A stretch of DNA of 64,000 nucleotides, taken from Sequoia sempervirens (Eukaryota; Streptophyta; Pinopsida; Cupressales; Cupressaceae). Of the stretch, positions 24,560 through 36,909 are shown piece by piece. Where the stretch lies: assembly GCA_007258455.2 (NCBI GenBank), contig VDFB02270651.1, positions 489,250,711 to 489,314,710 of the forward strand. Direction: 5' to 3'. The number at the start of each line of letters is the position of its first letter. The stretch's first letter is position 1. Position numbers and translations under genes: made by a program. The notes under the pieces were generated by a model. It did not search any database, was not told where the DNA came from, and saw only the letters and a program-made list of their open reading frames with translations.

Positions 24560-25846
24560 TGTAGACACGTAAAATGTATCGATTTACATTGTGCATCTGA
24601 TCTTAACTACTAACATCATTTCATCCTGAATCATCCCTCGGTCTAACCATTTAATCAAATCTCCTTATCTAATTAAATTCATCAATATTCCTTTCTTAAT
24701 TAAATAAATCATTTTTTCTAATTAAGTCACTCCCTTTTGTTAATTAAATCAATCCAGTTGATCTAATTATCCCTATTTAATTAAATAATTAATTTTATTT
24801 GATTAAATCTCTAAAGTCTATCTATTAAATTAAATAAATTAAAACCTTATTTAATTCGATCTAACATCATCTCTTTTTAATTAAATAAATCAAAATCCTT
24901 ATTTAATTATTCTCTTATCATATTCCTCTCTTATTTGATTTAAATAAATCCATAAATATGAGTCAAATAGGTCACATCATCTAATATCTCATTAAATTAA
25001 TTAACCCTTGATTAATTTAATCTCATGCCATGTCCCATCCTCTATATTTTGCAAGTTGCACATGAAAATATATTTAATTCATTTATTAAATCTCTATTTT
25101 CCTCACAAGGCATCTTTTGGAATATTCTCAAATTTTGAATTCAAAAATTCCAAGTCAACATGTACATCCAACAAGGCAATAAATTCATCTTACATGTCCT
25201 TTTCCTTGAGCCAAGTGGCATTTATTGCATTTTACCTTCCCTCTTACAAGTCATTTCAACAAATTTTAAATTCAAAAATATGCATTTATTGGCACAATCC
25301 TCAAAACTTGCACATCCTCCATCCACTCATAGATTGACAAGTGCCATCATGTCATTGGATGAATTTTAGTCCCACATTGTTCAAATTTGGACATTCATCC
25401 ATCTTGACATTCTATAAATAAAGAGTTCATCTCCTTATTTGATCATCCACAAATTATGCAAAGTTATTATGCTAAAATATTTAGCCATTTTCATCCATCA
25501 CCATAGAGTTCTTAGCTAGGTTTTTGTAGATTTTGGCTTGGAGCTCTCATCCTTCACCAACAAAGTGGATCAATCATCATCAATCTATCAAGCTTGCATC
25601 TTCGGAATCGGGAAAGGGCCAATTTTCACATCAAATTGGCACCAATTCCCCCATGGGATCATGTGTTTTCTATTCTAATTAGGATTGAATCTATATTTTC
25701 TTGTTTTATTGTGTTCTTCATTGTTTCCTTTCCTAATTCAAAGTTTGTAAATGGATTTCATGGGGAATCCTTGTTCATGCTTGCAATATCTAACTTAATG
25801 TGTTTATTCTCTTTGTTTTGCAGGTATTCGGATTGGGGTTCACACA
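24560..25846 (+). repeat. Tat element 5' LTR
   Basis: Starts TGTAGACACG, ends TTCACACA. It includes an ATTAAATAAAT-rich U3 and a TATA box TCTATAAATA at 25411-25420 (43387-43396 in the other LTR), the likely Pol II promoter. Confidence 0.95.
25411..25420 (+). promoter_or_regulatory. TATA box of the Tat 5' LTR
   Basis: TCTATAAATA is conserved in both LTRs and is the best core-promoter candidate for the genomic transcript. Confidence 0.6.
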
Positions 25847-25866
25847 TTTAGCGCTAGAAGGAGGGC
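25847..25866 (+). other. candidate primer-binding site of the Tat element
   Basis: TTTAGCGCTAGAAGGAGGGC directly follows the LTR, the obligatory primer-site position. It resembles the TTTGGCGC type of gypsy primer sites with a G-to-A change. I cannot name the tRNA with confidence. Confidence 0.6.
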
Positions 25867-28755
25867 AACATCTCATCTTCAATCATTTTTTCTTAAAATT
25901 TCAACATTTTTTACTTATACACAGAAAATTCCCATGCTGAGAGCTCAGCATTGCTGTTTTGGCACTATTGACTCTTCAGCGTCGCTATATAGCACTGCGG
26001 GAAACTCAAAGTGCAACGCTGGACTCTTCCCACCCAAAAATTTTGAATTCTAAACTCCACCGCTTGACTATTTGACTCGCAAGAATTTTCAAAAAAAACC
26101 AAACTATGACGCTGGGAAAAACTGCGACACAGTTGAGCTGACTATCCCGACATAGAGTGACGCTGACTAATAAGCGGCACTATGAGAGCACCACTGAGAA
26201 ATCAAACTCTGACGCAGTCATGAGTTGCGCCGCTGGTAGGGAGTAAAAAGTGGAAATTAAATTTTAGCACGTTCTTTTTGATTAATGATCAATTTGTCTT
26301 CTGTTTTCTGCTTTTTAATCTTTGTATTTTCCATAATCTGACCGATTTTCTCCATTGTAGGTTGGAAATCAAAAACAAAGAAAGAAGAAGCATGGGGAGG
26401 ATATTTCATCAAATCAAAGTGTTTTTAAACACTTTAGTGTTTGTTTAACACTTCTTAAGAAATTGTTATCACTTCTTTCTTAGGACACTAATTTCATTTG
26501 GGTTTAAAAAGAATCTTTTCATTTCTTGCAAAAGGATAAAATGAACATTAGGATCACGACATACTAAATTTTGTTTCTTTGGATAACAATTGAACAAAAT
26601 GTCTATCATTTATCTTTTGGTGCCTAAAAAGAACTCACATTTTGCTTTGTGGATTTAAAAAGAACAAGTGCAACTTTGTTTTTGTGAAGGCTTACTTAAA
26701 CTAAATTCATTGAAAAAGGACGTATGCGCTTCTCTCGCGCTTTATAGCGATCTTGAGAATCAAAAGGCCTTTTTCATGACTTTAGGGTGAGACAAAGCAA
26801 TCACCTCCACACTTCATCTTTGGGTTTTAAAATTGAACAAAATCTTGTGTGAGTGTGAGTGGGGGCATTATTGCGTACATTCTCTCTCTTTGTTGCCAAC
26901 GAAGATTGATCGAGTTACAAATATTGTTTTTACTCGCTTTTGTTTATCCTATCCTGCCTTGGGGAAAAAGTACTCACCCAAGGGAATGACTCAATCGGTA
27001 ACACTCTAAAGCCAAGAGTATTTCCAACCAGGATATAAATGTGGGTATTGGAGTAAACGCCAATATCATGCGGTTGATTCTGACAAGATGGATATGAAAG
27101 GGGACTCTTGTCGTATGGGTCAATCTCCATGAATGGAAAGTCCTTATTAAAAACCATGTACTAGAATTTTCCAAAATCATTTGATCTATTTGTTGGTGCA
27201 AGAATGGTCGTTCTGAAGCCACCCCACACTTTACAGTCTTTTAGTAGAAATGGAAAGCATGCCATGGGAGTTTCATGGGTGTTGATGCTTGGTTGCCCCG
27301 ATTGACGATAATGAGCCATGGAGGGGAGCCAATTGGGTCAACCATCCAACCATTCGCTAAGATAAATGTAGATGGACTTGTCCAAGTGGGAATCCAACAA
27401 ATATTGTCTTACACATCCATAGGGTTGTACTTATTCTTGGGTTACGAAATGAATTGCTTGATCGAAAACATCTTGAAAACAAACACTTAACATCATCACC
27501 CAAATTTCAAATGCTTTTGGAGACAAATACAATTGACTCAATCCATATTTTATTGCTTGCCCTTGGGATTTACATCCTTAGAGGTTTCTAAACATGGGAT
27601 TACATCTTGATTTGTCTACTAAAGTAAACAATAGATAAACACTTTCCTTGAGTTCATCGAACTTCCACATAACATATTTTGTGGGATTTGAAGAAATTAA
27701 GACATTGGACATATTAGTTTGAAAACTTAATCAAAGAAAGTGTTTGTGTTAAAATAAATCCATTAAGAAAAGCTAAGAAAAATGAACTTTCATGTGTGTT
27801 GAAGCCTCACGATTCTCAAAAAGTCCAAATCCCAAAATCAAAATCATTGGTTCAAAATCTGGTAATGAATGTTCAAGTGAAATCACTTCTTGGTTACAAA
27901 GGTCTATAGAAGCATTGTATGCTCTTCAATACCTAGGTCTAAGAAAACAAAGTGTCTTTTTTTGTAGGTTCACCTTAGGATCAAAAGAAAATCAAAATCT
28001 GTTTTCATCCATCCTTCAAAATATCAAAACAAAAATCATCTCACCATCACCTCTGGAAAATCTTGAAATCATCCTTAATGCTAGGCTTTTTTGCAAAATA
28101 AAAATCATCAAATCCTTGAAAACTTTATCAAAATCATCTTTGGCTAGGCATGTGTAGATGCATCATTTTGCATATTCTTAGCCAAAGTTATCAAAATCAT
28201 CTTGTTTAGCTTGGTATAAGTAGATGCATCCTTCTTTGTATGCTTGGCTAAACTATCATCTTGCTTGAATAGGTGTGGGTAGATGCATCCTTCTCCCTAC
28301 ACATATTCAAATTATCATCCTTTGAATGAATCTATCCCTTAGATAATCATCCAACATCTTAGGGTCTTTTTGTTCAAAATCAAAACAATCAAAATCAAGG
28401 ACAATCCCAAAAGGAAAATCAAAAATCTGAAACATATCCGAAAGTCCCAAAAGTCTAGCATCCTCCTTCAAGATTTATCAAAAGATCACAACATCCACAT
28501 CATCCATCTCTTACATCATCATATCACCTTTTGATCCTCAAGATATCCTAAAATTTCCTACTCTGGGCATAAATTAAGGATCAATCCAAAGAATCAAGAG
28601 ATTCATCTCCCCAATTCTTGAAAATTGATCCTTGTTTTATGGTTCAAACTAGATCTCAACACAAGAAGAGCATATAAGCCAACAAAGAAACACCTGCTTC
28701 AAGTGATCTTAGCCAAAAAAATGTTGAAATGAATCTAGCCAAATGAAGCAATCCT
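25867..28755 (+). other. Tat 5' leader, non-coding
   Basis: 2.9 kb separate the primer site from gag. No protein-like frame is supported. At 25930-26240 there are short GC-rich words (AGCGGCAC, GCGCCGCTGG, GACGCTG) that recur in diverged form at 41690-41960 near the other end of the element. At 28155, 28221 and 28280 TAGATGCATC begins three units of a roughly 60-bp imperfect tandem repeat. Long leaders are normal in Tat elements. Confidence 0.6.
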
Positions 28756-31554
28756 TTGACCATCTCATCATCACAAAATCCACAAGAGGAAACCCAAGGA
28801 GAGGATCTTACCTTTGGGATGTCTCACGAGGAAATAACTGAAATGCTCCAAAATCTAGAGAACCATAAAATCATCAACATCATGATGAGGCTCAATCCTT
28901 CATTATACATGCTTGAGCTAGCAAAACAAGGGGCCAAATTACCTTTGGATTTTGACGTGAGTACCATAGTAGAGACATCTTTTCCTCCAATCTCATCCAC
29001 CATCCCCATCTCATCTACACCCCCATCCCAAAACATCACCCAAAACATTCCACAAATCATGACATCTTTTACTCCAACCCAACCCAATGTTAATAAGGGA
29101 AGTGCATTTATTCATGCTATCCAAATACACCCCCTTGTTAATAATCAAAACTTGGATGCAAATACCATCTTGGAACAAAACATAGCTGAAAAAACCATTA
29201 CACAAGAATGTTCCTCTCACTTTCCATCATGATCCATCATCATCATTTTTTCACGCAACACCTCAAACTTCTCTCCTCACAAATTCACAAGAGGAGGGAG
29301 ATATGTTCAGACCAGGGGGCATCTTCAACACCACAACCTTTTTACAAGAGCTCACACCCCTCACATTTCCACCTCTTCCACCATTGCCATCATCATCCAC
29401 ATCACTCCTTGCCTTAGGGCTTCCCTCTCTACCAAGTATCAATCAAACCAATATCCCAAATATCAATCAAAGCACTATGTCAAATGCTCAAAACTTGTCA
29501 TCAATATCGCAACAACAGATGACAACAACACAAGTGATCACGACATCATCAAACACCCTCCTAATATCACAAAGCATGGTCTCTCAAGGGACAACCACAT
29601 CAACACCACCATCCATCACTCAAAACACCAACACGACATCATCAAACACCATTCCAAATCCACCACCCCACCACCACCAACATCCACCACATCAAGCCAA
29701 TACAACACGGCATTGCAAGCTGCTTTTCAAAGGGGATTCCAACAAGTGCAAAAACAAAAAGTTGCACAACTAGCTACTTAGCAAGTAGCATAAGCTAAAC
29801 AAGATGCATTACAAGTGCAATAGGACACACAAGCCCAAGCTTTATTACAACAACACCAACAACAACAAGCCGCTCAAGCTGCGCAAGCCGCTCAAGTAGC
29901 CCAAGCCGCGTTGCAAGCACAAAAGGCCGCTCAAGCACAAATGCTATTACAACAACAAGCGGCACAAGCACAAGCCCAAGCACAAGCGGTGCAAGCACAA
30001 GCTCAAGCTCAGGAAAATTCCCAATATCAAGCTCAACGCGCACAAGCACATGCACAACTTCTTGCACAAAAACAAGCCGTACAAATGCAAGCATATCGGC
30101 AAGCAATTAAGCAATATCAAGAGTAGCAAGAAGCAGCCCAATTGGTAGCCCAACAACAAGCATTGTTGGAACAACAAAAAGCATTGTTGGAACAACAAGC
30201 ATTGTTGGAACAATAACAAGCACAATAGCAAGCACAAATCTTAGTGCAGCAACAACAAGATCAACAACAAGCGTTGTTCATACAATAGCAGGTGGAGGCC
30301 TACCTAGATCAGCAAAACATACAGATACCATCAAACAACACATCAAACAACCCACTCATCCAAACCATGATTGAAACACCCCAAAACACTTTCATCCCAC
30401 CCCCTGATCTGCAAAACGACGTAACACAAATCAGGTTGCTCTCGCAACAAGTGCTCAATCTTCAATCAGGCCGAACAACAAAGACACCAAGCAACTTGTG
30501 TCCATATCCATTTAACATGATCCTAGTGATGAAACCATTCCCCAAGGGATTCAAGATCCCCAAATTTTACAAATATCGTGGGATGGGAAACCCTGAAGAT
30601 CACATCAAGGAATTCCAAGTTCATTGCATGGAAGTTGCATACGGCGATACTTATCTAATGTGACTATTTCCTAGGAGTTTGGTAGGCCACGCTATGGAAT
30701 GGTTCTCTCGCTTACCTTCAGGCATTAGAAAATTCCAAGAAAGTATAGATGCATTCATTAAAAATTATGCATGCAACATTGCCATGGATGTTAGTCTAGA
30801 AGAACTCCAAGCTCTGAAACAAGGAAATGGTGAATCATTCGCTTCATTCCTACAACGATGGTGATCCAAAGCCAATCGGAGCAAGTGGACCATGCCCGAA
30901 GAACAACAAGTTTGCACCATCATAGCCAACCTTGAAGGCCTCTTGGCATTTCATCTCAAGGTTCAAGGCATCACCACATATGATCAATTGATCCCCAAAG
31001 TGCTCAGCATCAAACGAGCCCTCATGACTCAACTAGTGGGATCAACTTCATACCCCAAACAACAAAACAACCGCCCACCCTCCAATTACAATGATAAACC
31101 TCACACATGGGCAAGGAACAAAAATATTACTAATGATGGTGTTGTCAATGCCAAGGTGGTCATTAGTGCTCCTCGCCAAAATACACCCACACCACAAATC
31201 CAAATCCAACACCAAAACAATCATCACGCAATACAATAGCCAAACAACAATCTGACAATCAACAATCTCAATGATCAAAGGGGACCACCCCAAAGGAACA
31301 AGAGTTATCCCAAGAGAAAGTACACCACTTTGGGGGAACCACTTGAAGACATCATGAAAAAGCTAATAGACGAAAAACTCATCAAGGCTCCTACCTTTGA
31401 GAATTACCAAGAACTGGATGTAAAACCTCCTTGGTATAATGAGAATCAACTTTGTGAGTTCCATAAAATCAAAGGCCATACCACAAATAGTTGCATGAGA
31501 TTGAAAAACATAGTTCAAGATCTCATCGATAAAAGAATTATAAATGTGGAATAG
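28756..31554 (+). pseudogene. Tat gag polyprotein, decayed
   Basis: Gag forms the retrotransposon particle. The N-terminal part (28756-29232, SHEEITEMLQNLENHK) is hydrophilic; the intended start is unclear because TGA lies four codons before the first Leu/Met. A Pro/Ser/Thr-rich segment (to about 29700, partly in another frame) leads into an extreme Gln/Ala-rich stretch (29795-30290) with tandem GCATTGTTGGAACAACAA units near 30158. The conserved Gag core follows: FPKGFKIPKFYKYRGMGNPE near 30540, then AMEWFSRLP, SLEELQALKQGNGESFASFL and QVCTIIANLEGLL. A knuckle-like CEFHKIKGHTTNSC starts at 31453 and is followed by LKNIVQDLIDKR. The core shares the frame of the following protease and is broken mainly by in-frame stops. 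Confidence 0.85.
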
Positions 31555-31593
31555 CCTACAAGAAATCAAGATCTTAAGATATATACGAATCTG

Positions 31594-33336
31594 GTGCTGA
31601 ATCATGGCAACAAAGGGAATAGCACCAATAAAGGGAAATGCACCCACACAAATGTTAATCGTGTGTATGAGACAGTCGTTGCCTCCCTAGATGAAAACTG
31701 TATGGTCATCACCATCAAACGTTCCCATGCCGATTGTGGAGTCACCACAAGAGGTGGCAAAGTTACCATTGCAGAGTCATCCCAGCCAAACAAAGTCCCT
31801 GTATCCAGATCTATTCCTAATGGCTACAATTTCCTAGATCAACTCAAGAGAAGGCTAGCACAAATCTCCATCATGGAGTTGCTAAAAATCTCATCTACCC
31901 ATAAGAAAATCCTTGAAGAAGCGTTGGCCTCATCCACTGTCCCCGCAAATCTTGATGCGGAGCAATTCCAAGCTATGGTTGGAAACATCATTACACCTAA
32001 TCTCTTGAAATTCTCTGACCAGGATTTCCCCACTCAAAAATCTCACAACCGTGCACTTCACTTAGAAGCCATAGTGCATAAGAGCAAAATCAAAAGGGTC
32101 TTGGTGGATGGAGGTGCAGGTTTGAATATATGTTCTCTTAGCCTCATCAAGCAATTGAAAATATCAGAAGATTCTATCAACAAAGGAAAGGGTATCACAA
32201 TAAGAGCATATGATGACCAAGAAAGAGTGTCTCAAGGAATGATCAAACTCCCTATTCAAGTAGGGTCAGCTCTCATGGAAACCACTTGTCAAGTCCTGGA
32301 CCTTGACTTGCCATATAATATCCTCCTAGGACGTCCATGGATTCATGCAATGAAGGCAGTAGCATCGACTTTCCACCAATGTGTGAAATTTACACATGAC
32401 AGACAAGAAGTGACCATCCGTGGAGATCCCAAACCTTTCTCATACTACAAAAATCTTGAAGCAAAGTATTACAAAATCCCCCAAGTGCCAAAAAATTATG
32501 AGGGTCCATCCACACCATACATTGATCCCGCCACCCTCGCATCCACTTCTATGACAGAGACACCCGCCACTCCCACCATTCCCACCATCTCTGACATCAA
32601 GCTCATCATCCAAGATAACGGTTGTGGAAACTACAAGTTCCCTAATAATGCTTTTGTGGTAGGAGAGTTACCAAAATATCCTAGATCATGGGGACGTCCA
32701 CAAATAAATGAAGCCTCCACATCCCAAACCTCTCCTCTAGATTATCCTAACTTTACGAGTTGGGGAGATCTTGGCCGAGAAGTTATTGAGGCAGATCCAT
32801 CTCATATGCTATATCAAGATGAAAGACTAGTACCAGACTTACTAATGGATGACAGAAGCAAGGGTCTGCAAATGATGCTCGCAATGGGCTACGACAAAAA
32901 TCAAAGACTGGGACAAAATGACAATGGGCTTATAATACCTATCATGCCAGAGACATGACCAATAACAAACCTTGGCCTTGGATGTACCCCTCCGAGTATA
33001 ACCATACGTGGCCGAAGTCCTCCAGTTAGAATGGTTAACAATCCTCGTCAACCAACCCCAATAGAACTACAATTACCAGTATCTACAGGTAGAGTCATAG
33101 ATAACTTTACATTTGATATAACCAACCTCTGTAGCAGTAGTGATGACAAGGATACCACGACCAATTTACCTAGGCTATTTGAGGATAGCACCCTTTGCAT
33201 GATTAACACCCTATCTTTTGAAACAGACCACCAAAATCATGAGATCCGCCTAGTATATCCCCAACTCATCGACTACGACCAACGAGGACCACCAATTCTT
33301 GATACATTCAAAAATGATGAGGCACTCTCATAATTC
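31594..33336 (+). pseudogene. Tat protease with G-patch
   Basis: The frame is open for 454 codons from 31594. The aspartic protease core is visible: LVDGGAGLNICSLSLI (catalytic Asp at about 32107, DGG where DSG or DGG is usual), IKLPIQVG, and LDLPYNILLGRPWIH near 32330. A G-patch lies at about 32857-32935 (GLQMMLAMGYDKNQRLGQND), a glycine-rich RNA-binding motif known downstream of protease in several retroelements. A stop at 32956 is followed by about 125 codons of acidic linker in the same frame. Protease would process Gag-Pol. Confidence 0.85.
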
Positions 33337-35717
33337 ATGGGACTGCAAGATAACATTCCAGATGGGGATCACAAAGCAGGGTTCATAATAGAGTTAGACA
33401 CACATGCCTATTATGGGGAAATGATTGAATCCCTCAATCGCAAAAGAGAGACATTAAGAATAATATCCAAGTCCTTGAGTGAAAACCATACTGTGGCACT
33501 CTCTGACCAGAAAAAAGTAAAAATAAAGGATGCATCCCATGGTGAAAACCTCTTTGAGGTGCCCGAGGATGGTGGATTCAATCTTCCTTTAAGAGCTCTT
33601 CATCAAGAAAAGTCAGCAGTCTTGGAAGAAAAATGCAATCTGGTCAACCTAGGAACAGAGGAGACCCCGCATATCACATTCTATGTGGAATCACTACTAT
33701 CAGAAGAGCAAGAGCTCCTAGCAGCATTCCTAAGAGAAAGACAGATAAACTTCCCATGGATTTATGTTGGCATGCTAGGACTTGATCTAGAGACCATGGT
33801 TCACCACTTAGCAGTGTATCCAGAAGCAAAGCCTTTCAAACAAAAGCTTCAAAAAATGCACCCTCAATCGCCTTATTAGTCAAAATGGAGCTAAAAAAGC
33901 TATTAGATGCAGGATTCATCCGACTGATAGATTATCCAGAATGTCTATCAAACTTGGTACTTGTTTCAAAGCCTGACAGAGCAATCTGAATCTGCACAAA
34001 CTTCAGGGACTTGAACAAGGCATGTCCAAAAGATGACTTCCCACTTCCCAACATCGACATGATAGTAGACATGACAGCTAGACATGAAATTTTGTCACTA
34101 ATGGATGGATTCTAAGGGTACAATTAGATCATGATAGCTAAAGAGGACCAACATAAAACAACTTTCACTTGCCCATGGGGGACCTACTATTGGAACACAA
34201 TGCCATTCAGCTTAAAGAACGCAGGAGAAACATATCAAAGGGATATGACATTGATATTCCATGACATGATCCATAAGACAATTGAAGGCTATGTTGACGA
34301 CATTCTAGCTAAATCCAAAAAGAGAAAAGATCACATAGCAACCCTAAGTGCCATCTTTGATAGACTGGAGGAGTACAAGGTCAGATTAAACCCAAAGAAG
34401 TATGTCTTCGGCATACAATCAGGAAAATTGCTAGGATATATAGTGTCAATGAGGGGTATCACGGTAGATCCAACAAAGGTAAAAGCAATCCTCGAGATGG
34501 AGGCACCAAAATCATTAAAACAATTGAGAGGTCTCCAAGGCAAGCTTCAATCCATTCAAAGATTCATAGCACAGTTGGTGGACAAACAGAACCCATATTC
34601 CCACCTACTCCACAAGGGAGTAGCGTACAAATGGGATACCAAGTGTGAAGAGGCATTCAACAAAATCAAAGAATATCTACTAACACCACTGGTCTTAATA
34701 CCACCAATCCCAATAAAACCATTGATTCTATATGTGTCAGCAACAGCAACAGCCCTTGGAGCTCTCTTAGCTCAACATGATGAAAATGGAATGGAAAGGG
34801 CTATCTATTACATTAGTAGAACAATGGTTGGGCATGAGCTAAACTATTCATTCATCGAGAAAGCATTCCTCGTTGTAGTGTTTGCATCATAGAAATTCAT
34901 ACATTACATGTTGGCACATAAAATAAAACTCATTGCCAAAATCGACCCTCTCAAGTATCTACTATCAAAGGAAATGCTCATAGGAAGAATGGCCAAATGG
35001 GTGATGATACTGTCAGAATACGACATTGAATATGTGGAGAGGAAAGCAATCAAAGGCCAAGTCATCACAGATCAACTTGCAGAAGCACCAATCTATTTTG
35101 AGAATCCTCTAGTCTCAGAGTTTCCAAATGAATCTATTTTCAATATCAACGTAGCTGACCACTGGAAACTGTACTTCAATGGATCATACACACAACATGG
35201 ATCAGGAGTTGGTGTCTTCTTCATCACCCCACAAGGGGATTGCATACCAAGGTCATACAAATTGGCATTTCCCTGCACCAATAACATCGCGGAATACGAG
35301 GCTTTAACCATAGGTCTTAGAATAGTAGTGCAGTGGAACATCATAGCTCTTAAAGTGTACGGAGATTCTCAATTGATCATAAATCAAGTGAATGATGAAT
35401 ACCAGACTAAAGATGACAAGCTCACTCCATACAAGAAATTGGTGGAGACTCTCAAAGAATCCTTCATTGAAAAAACATTTGAGAAGATTCCTAGAACCAA
35501 TAACAGAGCAGTAGATGCCATGGCAACAATTGGATCCTTGCTGGACATCCCCCACAATGTTCCAAAATATGAATTCCTAATTGAGCAACTTCTCATTCCT
35601 GCATTCAAGGTACTAGAATCAGAATATGTGTGTGAAATCGTTGGTCTTGGTGATCCTTGGTATCACGAAATTTACACATACCTTCGTATAGGAGTCATAC
35701 CCGCTGACCTACCCTGA
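33337..35717 (+). pseudogene. Tat reverse transcriptase, RNase H and second RNase H
   Basis: The RT finger/palm starts in a shifted frame near 33870 (KLLDAGFIRLIDYPE, FRDLNKACPKDDFPLPNIDM), continues at 34131 (YQRDMTLIFHDMIH) and has an intact YVDD box at 34290-34301. The first RNase H region spans about 34650-34890 (ALGALLAQHDENG, AIYYISRTM), followed after a TAG by the connector MAKWVMILSEYDIEYVERKA. A second, archaeal-type RNase H lies at 35158-35560 (WKLYFNGS, NNIAEYEALTIGL, VYGDSQLIINQV, NNRAVDAMA), the Tat hallmark. Its first catalytic Asp is Asn (FNGS at 35175). One frameshift near 33868 and several stops inactivate the polyprotein. Confidence 0.9.
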
Positions 35718-36909
35718 AACCTAAAATGAACCTTTGTCAAAAAGGAATCTAGATTTTTCATCCTAGGAGATACCCTATATCGTAGGAGCATAGAAGGAAC
35801 CCTACTACGCTACCTAAACACTGAGGAGGCATTAACCACTCTAACTAAAGTACATAATGGTATTTGTGGTTCGCACTCGAGTGGAATGACCATAGCCAAG
35901 AAATTTTTGAGGATGGGGTATTATTATGACAATGGAAAGAGAAGCACATGATCATGCTAGAAAGTGTCTACAATGTCAGCAACATGGTGACCTCATCCAT
36001 GCTCCAACTCAAGAGCTTCATCCTATTGTCACACCATGACCCTTTTCACAGTGGGGACTTGATCTCATTGGAAAAATCACATCCACTTCATCTAATGGCC
36101 ACAAATTCATCATAACCGCAATGGAGTACCTTACTAAGTGGGTGGAAGCCATACCCATGACGTATATAACTAGAAAGCAGATTTTGAAGTTCATCGTGAA
36201 CTATCTCATTTTCTGATATGGTGTTCCAAAAGCCATTATCTCAGATAATGGGACACCATTCAAGAATCAGGAGGTTTGTGACTTATGCAAAAAATTTAAA
36301 ATCCAACATTGCTTCTCCACCCCATACTATCCCCAAGGAAATGGCCAAGCAGAAGCTACAAAAAAAACCATTCTAAAAATCCTCAAGAAAATAGTCAATG
36401 ACGTAGGTCGTGACTGGCACTTACAGCTTAATCCTGCCCTCTGGGCCTATCGAACTAGTATCCGCACACCCACCGAAACCACCCCCTTCTCCCTGGTCTA
36501 CGGATCAGAAGCAGTACTCCCCATTGAGATCGAGATCCCATCACTCAGGGTATCACTGTAGAACCTCATCATAGATCAAGAGTACCGAGTGTCAAGATTG
36601 AATGAGCTGGAGCTACTGGATGAGCGACAGATAGATGCTTTGAATCATTTGCAAGTCTATCAAAATAGACTCAAAAGGAGCTACAATAAGAAAATCAAAA
36701 GTAGGACTTTCCAAGTTAGAGAACTAGTGTTAAAAGAGAATCAGAAGAATGTCCCAAACCCAAGTAGCAAAGGAAAGTTTGAACCCAATTGGTTGGGACC
36801 TTTCATCATCACAAGTTACAAGTCAGAGGCATATTAGCTATCAACACCCGAAGGGGAACCTCTGCAGGAGCCCATGAATAGCTCCCATCTCAAAAAGTTT
36901 TATGCCTAA
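35718..36909 (+). pseudogene. Tat integrase, decayed
   Basis: The segment contains the pre-integrase HHCC remnant (HARKCLQCQQHGDLIH, near 35945-36000), the core with GLDLIG (first Asp near 36058), AIISDNGTPF (second Asp near 36245) and GNGQAEA (Glu near 36350), then LNPALWAYRTSIRTPTETTP, FSLVYGSEAVLPIEIEIPS and the C-terminal GKFEPNWLGPFII. It ends KFYA at TAA 36907-36909. A frameshift near 35935 and stops near 36030, 36215 and 36560 disable it. No chromodomain is present, as expected for the non-chromovirus Tat group. Confidence 0.9.

Noticed and set aside
25008..25851. Open frames in the Tat LTRs (also 42984-43824)
   Set aside because: Identical in both LTRs and overlapping promoter sequence; no protein family evident.
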